From Gammaproteobacteria bacterium (GTDB taxonomy: Bacteria; Pseudomonadota; Gammaproteobacteria; DSM-19610): a stretch of 7,613 nucleotides of DNA. The position numbers and the translations under genes are program-made. Of the stretch, positions 1 through 5,222 are shown piece by piece; the stretch's first letter is position 1; every line of letters starts with the position of its first letter. Below the pieces are notes generated by a model. It was not told where the DNA came from. It saw only the letters and a list, made by a program, of their open reading frames with translations, and searched no databases. The stretch is from assembly GCA_030618475.1 (NCBI GenBank), contig JAUXDG010000126.1, positions 1 to 7,613 of the forward strand, written 5' to 3'.

Positions 1-17
1 GAATCGCCGATAGGCGA

Positions 18-44
18 GAGAGGGTCCCCTGGGGGAGAGGGTCC
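18..44. repeat. short direct repeat GAGAGGGTCC
   Basis: GAGAGGGTCC occurs at 18-27 and again at 35-44, a 17-base period, next to another small hairpin (CGCC-GATA-GGCG, 5-16). The rest of bases 1-135 holds no gene. Possibly part of a longer repeat cut by the left edge. Confidence 0.4.
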
Positions 45-75
45 TCCAGAGGAGCCTCTCGGAATGTCCCATTCC
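35..75 (-). terminator. tandem hairpins downstream of rpoH, possible transcript end
   Basis: Reading away from rpoH there is first a hairpin with 6-base arms GGAATG/CATTCC and a 3-base loop (61-75), then directly a second with arms GAGAGG/CCTCTC plus CTCC/GGAG, a 3-base bulge and a 3-base loop (35-60). No T-run follows on the minus strand, so this is not a standard intrinsic terminator. It may block exonucleases at the rpoH mRNA end or mark a transcript end by other means. Confidence 0.4.
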
Positions 76-135
76 TCACCTTCTGCCCTGGGGCATGTGG
101 TTAAGGTTTCGGGAAATCCAGGTTGGTCCGGACAA

Positions 136-999
136 TCAAGCCATCAGCGTTTTCAGCTTGTTGATGGCATTCTTTTCCAGCTGACGGATACGTTCGGCTG
201 AGACCCCGAATTGATCGGCCAGTTTGTGCAGGGTGGCTTTCTGATCGGCCAGCCAGCGCTGCTCGAGGATGGTCCGCGAGCGCTCGTCGAGCTTCGCCAG
301 AGCATGGTGAAGACGGCCGCTGCTCTGCTGTTCCCAGTCCGACTGTTCCAGCGCCAGAGCCGGGTCGGCGCTTCCCGGTGCAGTGAGATACGTAGAGGGT
401 GTCAGTCTCAACTCGTCGTCATCGACCGCCACGACCGGATCAAAGGAAATGTCCTGTCCGCTCAGGCGGGACTCCATTTCCAGCACCGTTTCCGGGCTGA
501 CGCCCAGGTCTTTAGCAACCGATTCGACTTCGTCACGACTGAACCAGCCCAGACGCTTTTTTGAACTGCGCAGATTGAAGAACAGCTTACGCTGGGCCTT
601 GGTTGTAGCCACTTTGACGATGCGCCAGTTGCGCAGGATGAACTCGTGAATTTCCGCTTTCACCCAGTGCACAGCAAACGACACCAGCCGTACGCCGACG
701 TCGGGATTAAAACGTCTCACCGCTTTCATCAGGCCAATCCCGCCTTCCTGAATCAAGTCAGCAAGTGGCAGTCCGTAGCCGCTGTAACCGCGCGCAATCT
801 TGGCCACGAAACGCAGGTGGGAAACCACCAGCTCGCGCGCCGCCTGCAGGTCATCTTTATCACGCAGGCGGATGGCCAGTTCCTGTTCGCGCTCGGCACT
901 GAGCACCGGAATCCGATAAATCTCACGTAAATAACTGCCCAGCTGCCCGCTGGGGACAGGCAGGTTCATTGCAGTTGCCGTGACTAAGGCGTTATTCAT
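136..999 (-). CDS. rpoH: RNA polymerase heat-shock sigma factor RpoH (sigma-32)
   Basis: This 287-residue protein is a sigma-70-family factor that directs RNA polymerase to heat-shock promoters (chaperones, proteases). Region 2 is seen at about residues 57-130, including the conserved stretch DLIQEGGIGLMKAVRRFNP (81-99) and the segment SFAVHWVKAEIHEF. The RpoH box QRKLFFNLR (136-144), diagnostic for sigma-32 over other sigma factors, is intact. A region 4.2 helix-turn-helix lies near the C-terminus (about 257-285, with GVSAERIRQLEKNA). Length matches the family (E. coli 284). The ATG at 997-999 is preceded by GAGG with a 5-base gap, which supports this start; the stop is TGA. In E. coli, region 2.1 residues L47, A50 and I54 are needed for SRP/FtsY-dependent membrane targeting and turnover of sigma-32; the aligned residues here are L51, A54 and V58, so this control is plausibly kept (inference). 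It is the last gene after ftsY-ftsE-ftsX and has its own upstream control region with a CIRCE operator. Confidence 0.98.
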   Translation of the reverse strand: MNNALVTATAMNLPVPSGQLGSYLREIYRIPVLSAEREQELAIRLRDKDDLQAARELVVSHLRFVAKIARGYSGYGLPLADLIQEGGIGLMKAVRRFNPDVGVRLVSFAVHWVKAEIHEFILRNWRIVKVATTKAQRKLFFNLRSSKKRLGWFSRDEVESVAKDLGVSPETVLEMESRLSGQDISFDPVVAVDDDELRLTPSTYLTAPGSADPALALEQSDWEQQSSGRLHHALAKLDERSRTILEQRWLADQKATLHKLADQFGVSAERIRQLEKNAINKLKTLMA

Positions 1000-1004
1000 A
1001 AAGG

Positions 1005-1008
1005 CCTC
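1005..1008 (-). promoter_or_regulatory. rpoH ribosome binding site
   Basis: On the minus strand the bases before the rpoH ATG read GATGAGGCCTTT-ATG. The GAGG core sits 5 bases from the start codon. This fixes the first ATG as the start rather than the internal ATG at codon 11. Confidence 0.65.
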
Positions 1009-1033
1009 ATCTCCAATTCGAATATGTGCAAGT

Positions 1034-1060
1034 TTAGCACTCTATGCATGTGAGTGCTAA
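1034..1060. promoter_or_regulatory. CIRCE element, operator for HrcA repressor, upstream of rpoH
   Basis: Bases 1034-1042 read TTAGCACTC and bases 1052-1060 read GAGTGCTAA, separated by 9 bases (1043-1051). This is a perfect 9-9-9 inverted repeat identical to the CIRCE consensus, which is the binding site of the heat-inducible repressor HrcA and usually lies in front of groESL or dnaK operons. Here it lies 34 bases before the rpoH start codon and overlaps the -10 of the best promoter candidate, as expected for a repressor site. The sequence match is direct; control of rpoH by HrcA is inference, since hrcA is not in the window. Confidence 0.93.
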
Positions 1061-1077
1061 TTCTGAAAAAAGTTCAA
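1048..1077 (-). promoter_or_regulatory. candidate rpoH promoter, sigma-E-like, overlapping CIRCE
   Basis: On the minus strand a -35-like TTGAACTT (1070-1077) is followed, 16 bases after GAACTT, by TCACAT (1048-1053). The sigma-E (RpoE) class uses GGAACTT, about 16 bases, then TCTGA or similar. As I remember it, the E. coli rpoH P3 promoter has the same TTGAACTT and a 16-base gap to TCTGAT. The -35 match is good and the -10 is only partial (TC--AT). The same TTGAAC could serve as a sigma-70 -35, but with a poor -10. A start point would fall around 1041, leaving a leader of about 40 bases. The -10 lies across the spacer and one arm of the CIRCE. Confidence 0.45.
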
Positions 1078-1087
1078 GGGTTTTCAG
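1063..1087. repeat. 7-base inverted repeat around the rpoH -35 region
   Basis: CTGAAAA (1063-1069) and TTTTCAG (1081-1087) form perfect arms with an 11-base loop that contains the TTGAAC -35 candidate. It lies just upstream of the CIRCE with respect to rpoH. It could be a minor regulatory site or chance in AT-rich DNA. The T-run on the minus strand is inside the second arm, so it is not a standard terminator for ftsX. Confidence 0.35.
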
Positions 1088-1143
1088 TGAGTAATCACGG
1101 TCATAGTCGGATTCCGCAGGAACTCATTTGCTAAATCAGTGTG

Positions 1144-2076
1144 TTACACAGGTTCTATGGCGGCTAGATGGCGACCGACGGCAAGCCATGCACCCAGCAG
1201 ACCGAGGCTGGTGCCCGCCACCAGTAGAGCAAGGCTCTCGGTCAGTGACAGGGTCTGCAGACTGAATCCGCTCTGATAGAGACCGGCGAGTTGACGCACG
1301 GGGCTATGCAGTTGCAGGAATGCCAGTTCCACCAGCAGGCCGGCCACAACGGCTCCCATAACACCGTACCAGAAACCGTTGTAGAGGAATGGCCGGCGGA
1401 TAAAGCCATTGGTTGCGCCGATCAGTTTGGTGATTGCTATTTCGTCGCGACGGTTCTGGATTTCCAGACGGATGGTGTTGCCTGTGATCAGCAGTACCGC
1501 CAGTCCCAGCAGGGCGGCCATAACCCAGATCGAGCGGCGTACGATATCGACAATGGCGTTAAACCGCTTGACCCATTGCAAGTCAAGTTGTGCCAGTTCG
1601 ACTTCAGGGAACGTGCGCAGTTTTTCCAGCAGAAGCGCCACAGATTCGGCGTCTGCCTGTGTCCGCGCCGGTTTAATGGTGATGACGAAGGGTAAAGGGT
1701 TTTCATCCAGTGTGTCGAGTGCCTCTCCAAAACCGGACAGCTCCCTGAATTCCGACAGGGCCTGATCGGGTGTGATGAGCTGCAGGCTGTCTATTTCAGG
1801 CCACTGCTGCAGCCTGTTTTGCAGCGCCTGGGTCTGCTGCAATGAAACGGTTTTATGCAGAAACACGGAAAAGCTGGCGCTGCCGTCCCATTGGGTACTG
1901 AGCCGTTGCAGGTTACCGGTCAAGAGATAAAGTCCGGAGGGTAGTGCCAGTGCAATCCCGATCACCGCAGCCGTCATCAAAGAAGCCAGAGGCGATCGGT
2001 ACAGGCGGCCCAGGCTGTTCAGCGCGACCTGGACATGACGTACAAAATAGTTTCGCAGCAGCTGGGCGGGTTTCAC
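1144..2076 (-). CDS. ftsX: cell division ABC transporter permease-like protein FtsX
   Basis: FtsX is the membrane half of FtsEX, which at the division septum couples ATP hydrolysis in FtsE to activation of periplasmic cell-wall hydrolases and to divisome assembly. The 310-residue protein shows the family layout: a cytoplasmic N-terminus (1-30), TM1 at about 31-52, a periplasmic domain at about 53-180, then three more membrane segments at about 182-200, 230-255 and 280-300. The cytoplasmic segment after TM2 contains RRDEIAITKLIGATNGFIRRPF, including the EI..KLIGAT motif typical of FtsX. The start is GTG at 2074-2076, overlapping the ftsE stop in GTGA; no strong ribosome site is seen, so translational coupling to ftsE is likely. 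The stop is TAA at 1144-1146. It is shorter at the N-terminus than E. coli FtsX (352) but of normal size for other gammaproteobacteria. Confidence 0.97.
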   Translation of the reverse strand: MKPAQLLRNYFVRHVQVALNSLGRLYRSPLASLMTAAVIGIALALPSGLYLLTGNLQRLSTQWDGSASFSVFLHKTVSLQQTQALQNRLQQWPEIDSLQLITPDQALSEFRELSGFGEALDTLDENPLPFVITIKPARTQADAESVALLLEKLRTFPEVELAQLDLQWVKRFNAIVDIVRRSIWVMAALLGLAVLLITGNTIRLEIQNRRDEIAITKLIGATNGFIRRPFLYNGFWYGVMGAVVAGLLVELAFLQLHSPVRQLAGLYQSGFSLQTLSLTESLALLVAGTSLGLLGAWLAVGRHLAAIEPV

Positions 2077-2747
2077 GGGCTGTTATGTGCCCTGCTTCCC
2101 ACCAGGCGCCCCTGATGTAAGATGATCTGTGTGTAGGGCATAGTGGATATCAAGTCCAGGTCGTGGCTGGCGATCAGCACTGTAACGCCGACCTGGTTGA
2201 AATGTTCAAATAACTGCATGATATCGTAAGAAAGTTCCGGGTCGAGATTGCCGGTAGGCTCGTCGGCTAACAGCAGTGGCGGTTTGTTAACCACCGCCCG
2301 GGCAATGCCGACGCGTTGCTGTTCACCGCCGGACAGCATGATGGGGAAAGCGCGTTCCCTGTCGAGCAGCCCGACCTTGTCGAGAGCAGCACGTACCCGG
2401 CGGCTGATACCCTGATGGCGGTAGCCGGCGATAACCAGCGGTAGCGCCACATTATCGAATACCGTGCGGTCGAACAGCAGCCGGTAATTCTGGAAAATCA
2501 TACCGATTTTGCGGCGAATATAAGGGATTCTTCGTTTTGGCGTGCGCGACAGGTTTTCTCCGTCGAGGAACAACTGGCCACGTGTGGATCGTTCCAGTAG
2601 TGCAACCAGTTTCAACAGGGTGCTTTTACCGGCGCCGGAGTGCCCGGTAAGAAACGCCATGGCCCCGCTATGCAGATGAAAACTTATCCCTTGTAAGGCT
2701 TCCTTACCTTCCGGGTAACGTTTGCAAACGTTGTCAAAACGAATCAT
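2073..2747 (-). CDS. ftsE: cell division ATP-binding protein FtsE
   Basis: This is the ABC ATPase partner of FtsX, acting on the cytoplasmic face of the division septum. All nucleotide-binding motifs are intact in the 224-residue protein: Walker A GHSGAGKST (35-43, K41), Q-loop FQNYRLL (Q86), signature LSGGEQQR (138-145), Walker B LLLADEP (D162, E163), D-loop GNLD (166-169) and the H-loop histidine SHD (H195). The segment DRTVFDNVALPL after the Q-loop is typical of FtsE as against LolD-type ATPases. Its ATG (2745-2747) follows immediately on the ftsY stop (TAA at 2748-2750) with no good ribosome site, so it probably depends on translation of ftsY. It overlaps ftsX by 4 bases, consistent with balanced synthesis of the two subunits. 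Confidence 0.98.
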   Translation of the reverse strand: MIRFDNVCKRYPEGKEALQGISFHLHSGAMAFLTGHSGAGKSTLLKLVALLERSTRGQLFLDGENLSRTPKRRIPYIRRKIGMIFQNYRLLFDRTVFDNVALPLVIAGYRHQGISRRVRAALDKVGLLDRERAFPIMLSGGEQQRVGIARAVVNKPPLLLADEPTGNLDPELSYDIMQLFEHFNQVGVTVLIASHDLDLISTMPYTQIILHQGRLVGSRAHNSP

Positions 2748-3746
2748 TTAGTTGTTTTCAAAAAGCGCATCGACAAAATCGGCGGCCACAAATGGTCGCA
2801 GGTCCTCGATCGCTTCACCGACACCGATAAAGCGGATGGGAATACCGAGCTGCTTGGCGATCGCAAAAATGATACCGCCCTTGGCGGTACCGTCGAGCTT
2901 TGTGAGCGTAATGCCGGTCAGCCCAACCGTCGCGTTGAACTGTTGCGCCTGGTTGAGGGCGTTCTGACCGGTACCGGCATCGACCACAAGCATCACCTCG
3001 TGGGGTGCGCTGGCATCCAGTTTGCCGAGTACCCGCTTTATTTTTTTCAGTTCTTCCATCAGGTTGGACTGGGTGTGCAGGCGCCCCGCGGTGTCTGCGA
3101 TTAAAACGTCGACCTTGCGTGCCTGTGCCGCCTGCAGGGCATCAAAGATGACCGAGGCGGAATCGGCGCCCTGTTGCTGGGCAACAACCGGCACCTGATT
3201 GCGCTCACCCCAGGCTTGTAACTGTTCCACCGCCGCGGCACGAAAGGTATCGCCGGCAGCCAGCATGACCGATCGCCCCTCGTCCCGCAGGCGGCGGGCT
3301 ATTTTACCGATGCTGGTGGTTTTGCCCGCACCATTGATGCCAACCATCAGTAATACAAACGGTTGTTCCGATTGCGGGATTTGCAGGGGTCGATCGACGG
3401 GGGCCAGCATGGCTTGCATGTCATCGTGCAGCGCTGCCAGCAGCGCATCAGGGTCATTGAGCTGTTTGCGTGCGACTCGCTGCGTGAGGTCCTGGATGAT
3501 ACTCTGCGTGGCTTCCACACCAACATCTGCTGTCAACAGTTGAGTTTCCAGGTCCTCGAGGAGTTCATCATCGATCTGCTTGCGGCCCACCACCAGATTG
3601 GCAATACTTTCGGTCAGGCCGCTGCGGGTTTTCGACAGGCCGGCCTTGAGGCGGCCGAACAGGCCCGCTTGTTTTTCCTTGCCAGGCTGACCTTTTTCGG
3701 GTGTCGAGGAGTCCTGAGATTTGTTTTTGCCGAAACCAAACATCAT
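2748..3746 (-). CDS. ftsY: signal recognition particle receptor FtsY
   Basis: FtsY is the SRP receptor GTPase; it docks Ffh-bound ribosomes at the inner membrane so that membrane proteins are inserted co-translationally. From the chosen start the protein has 332 residues: a short charged N-terminal segment (1-28), the N domain (about 29-120) and the GTPase G domain. Motifs seen are G1 GINGAGKTT (136-144), DTFRAAA (166-172), DTAGR (218-222), DAGTGQNA (256-263), TKLDGTAKGG (282-291) and the closing GVGEAIEDLRPF. The open frame extends upstream to a TTG at 3800, but the ATGATG at 3741-3746 gives the normal MFGFGKNK opening, so I place the start at 3746 (3743 is equally possible). The acidic A domain, about 200 residues in E. 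coli, is reduced to under 30 residues here. First gene of the ftsYEX unit, divergent from the M16 genes. Confidence 0.97.
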   Translation of the reverse strand: MMFGFGKNKSQDSSTPEKGQPGKEKQAGLFGRLKAGLSKTRSGLTESIANLVVGRKQIDDELLEDLETQLLTADVGVEATQSIIQDLTQRVARKQLNDPDALLAALHDDMQAMLAPVDRPLQIPQSEQPFVLLMVGINGAGKTTSIGKIARRLRDEGRSVMLAAGDTFRAAAVEQLQAWGERNQVPVVAQQQGADSASVIFDALQAAQARKVDVLIADTAGRLHTQSNLMEELKKIKRVLGKLDASAPHEVMLVVDAGTGQNALNQAQQFNATVGLTGITLTKLDGTAKGGIIFAIAKQLGIPIRFIGVGEAIEDLRPFVAADFVDALFENN

Positions 3747-3751
3747 TCTTA

Positions 3752-3781
3752 CTGTCCAGATAGGTCTGCGTATCCTATCAT
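3752..3781 (+). promoter_or_regulatory. weak candidate promoter for the M16 peptidase genes
   Basis: TATCAT (3776-3781) matches the -10 consensus at 5 of 6 positions, with CTGTCC (3752-3757, 3 of 6) at an 18-base gap. It would give a leader of about 60 bases before the ATG at 3851. Its -10 shares bases with the candidate ftsY -10 on the other strand, so the two promoters could exclude one another. Weak on sequence alone. Confidence 0.25.
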
Positions 3782-3800
3782 TCCCGCGGAACTCGACCAA
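3772..3800 (-). promoter_or_regulatory. candidate ftsY promoter
   Basis: On the minus strand TTGGTC (3795-3800) and TAGGAT (3772-3777) are separated by 17 bases. They match the sigma-70 hexamers at 3 of 6 and 4 of 6 positions. A transcript would start near 3765, about 20 bases before the ftsY ATG. The spacing is ideal but the hexamers are weak; this is the best candidate in the divergent region. Confidence 0.35.
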
Positions 3801-3833
3801 TACTGCAGTGGTCAGGTTTCGCTAACTGGTTGC

Positions 3834-3844
3834 AAAAAAAGGAG
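3834..3844 (+). promoter_or_regulatory. ribosome binding site of the first M16 gene
   Basis: AAAAAAAGGAG ends 6 bases before the ATG at 3851. This strong site decides the start and rules out the in-frame TTG at 3830. Confidence 0.85.
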
Positions 3845-3850
3845 TACAGA

Positions 3851-5212
3851 ATGCGAGGAATGCTCGCGCTTGTCCTGGGTCTGTTTTCTGTCGTTTCGTT
3901 CGCAGAAGGCTTGATCCATGAATATAAACTTGATAATGGTTTGAAACTCATTGTGAAAGAGGACCACCGGGCGCCGATTATGGTTTCACAGGTCTGGTAC
4001 AAGGTGGGGTCAAGTTACGAACATGACGGCATTACCGGTGTCTCACACGTTCTGGAACATATGATGTTCAAGGGCACCAAGGCGATTCCCAGCGGTGAAT
4101 TTTCGCAAATCATCTCCGAAAACGGCGGTCGTGAAAATGCCTTCACCAGTCAGGATTACACGGCTTATTTTCAGACCATGGAGAAAAGTCGTTTGCCGGT
4201 GAGCTTCGAGCTGGAAGCCGATCGCATGCGCAACCTGACAATTCCGGACGAGGAATTTCTGAAAGAAGTCCAGGTGGTCATGGAAGAGCGGCGTATGCGT
4301 ACCGAGGATAATCCACAATCGCTGACCTACGAACAGTTCAATGCCACCGCATATGCCAGCAGCCCGTACCGGCTACCGGTGATTGGCTGGATGGATGACC
4401 TTGAAAATCTGCAGGTCGGCGATCTCAGGGACTGGTATCAAAAGTGGTACGCACCCAACAACGCCACGCTGGTCGTGGTGGGTGATGTCGATCCCGAGGA
4501 GGTCTATACGCTGGCGAAGAAACACTTTGGACCTCTCAAACCCAGTGAGATCTCTGCCGTCAAGCCCAGGCTCGAGATTGCTCAGCGTGGCCGCAAGGAA
4601 ATCAAGGTCGAGGCCCCGGCCAAAGTGCCTTACCTGATGATGGGCTACAAAACACCCGTGGTGCTGACCGCGGAGCGGCCCTGGGAACCTTATGCCCTGG
4701 AGGTCCTGGCGGGTATTCTGGATGGCGGAGACGGTGCGCGTCTGGCCAGTGAACTGGTGCGCGCTAAGGAGGTGGCGGCGAGTGCCGGCGCTGGTTACGA
4801 CGGCCACGACAGGATGGAAAACCTGTTCCTGCTTTCCGGAACACCCTCCAATGGGTACACGGTGAAGGACCTGGAAAAAGCACTGCTGGAGCAGGTGCAG
4901 CGCTTGCGTGAAACGCTGGCGGAAGCGGAGGAACTGGATCGGGTAAAAGCGCAAATACGGGCTGACAAGGTGTATGAGCAGGATTCGATTTTTTACCAGG
5001 CCATGCAGATCGGGATACTCGAGACGGTAGGGCTCAGCTGGAAAGATGCCGAACACTATCTCGAACGCATGGAGGCGGTTACCGCGGAGCAGGTACAGGC
5101 AGTTGCCAACAAGTATCTGGTGCAGGCTCGATTGACGGTGGCGGAGCTGGTGCCGCAGCCGATTGATCCTGATCAGCCACCGCGCACGGCCGAGGCTGCC
5201 CATGTCCACTAG
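3851..5212 (+). CDS. M16 family zinc metallopeptidase, catalytic subunit, exported
   Basis: This 453-residue protein belongs to the M16B (processing peptidase-like) zinc proteases. Residues 1-18 form a signal peptide (MRGMLALVLGLFSVVSFA, cleavage predicted before E19), so it probably acts in the periplasm. The inverted zinc motif HxxEH is intact as HVLEH (H66, E69, H70); the third zinc ligand is expected in VVMEERR (E145 or E146). NATLVVVGDV, common to M16 domains, is present, with a second M16 domain following. The C-terminal half lacks the REKRGLxYS-type motif at the usual place (it reads LVRAKEVAASAGAGY), and that motif is present in the next gene. The pair is therefore likely to form a catalytic plus partner heterodimer, as described for the Sphingomonas M16 pair and for mitochondrial processing peptidase. 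Its natural substrate is unknown. Start chosen by the strong GGAG site. Confidence 0.93.
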   Translation: MRGMLALVLGLFSVVSFAEGLIHEYKLDNGLKLIVKEDHRAPIMVSQVWYKVGSSYEHDGITGVSHVLEHMMFKGTKAIPSGEFSQIISENGGRENAFTSQDYTAYFQTMEKSRLPVSFELEADRMRNLTIPDEEFLKEVQVVMEERRMRTEDNPQSLTYEQFNATAYASSPYRLPVIGWMDDLENLQVGDLRDWYQKWYAPNNATLVVVGDVDPEEVYTLAKKHFGPLKPSEISAVKPRLEIAQRGRKEIKVEAPAKVPYLMMGYKTPVVLTAERPWEPYALEVLAGILDGGDGARLASELVRAKEVAASAGAGYDGHDRMENLFLLSGTPSNGYTVKDLEKALLEQVQRLRETLAEAEELDRVKAQIRADKVYEQDSIFYQAMQIGILETVGLSWKDAEHYLERMEAVTAEQVQAVANKYLVQARLTVAELVPQPIDPDQPPRTAEAAHVH

Positions 5213-5214
5213 GA
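5211..5214 (+). promoter_or_regulatory. ribosome binding site of the second M16 gene
   Basis: AGGA overlaps the TAG stop of the first M16 gene and lies 8 bases before the ATG at 5223. This favours 5223 over the upstream in-frame ATG at 5202, which would overlap the first gene by 11 bases and add six to seven residues before the signal peptide. Confidence 0.55.
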
Positions 5215-5222
5215 AAACAATA

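Noticed and set aside
1055..1080. Sigma-32 promoter (CCCTTGAA as -35) driving rpoH
   Set aside because: The -35 fits, but no CCCCAT-like -10 occurs at 13-15 bases; the sigma-E-like reading fits better in spacing.
1291..1695. 134-codon plus-strand open frame opposite ftsX
   Set aside because: No ribosome site or domain; explained by antisense reading of ftsX.
3747..3800. Longer ftsY reading frame beginning at 3800
   Set aside because: The first codon is TTG with no ribosome site, the 18 extra residues do not resemble FtsY, and they would cover the promoter region; ATGATG at 3741-3746 gives the usual MFGF opening.
3830..3850. Start of the first M16 gene at TTG 3830
   Set aside because: The extension runs through the strong AAGGAG ribosome site, and the signal peptide begins properly at ATG 3851.
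4373..5209. 278-codon open frame on the minus strand inside the first M16 gene
   Set aside because: It lies wholly opposite a gene with clear family motifs, and its translation is rich in His, Arg and Gln with no recognisable domain, as expected for an antisense shadow.
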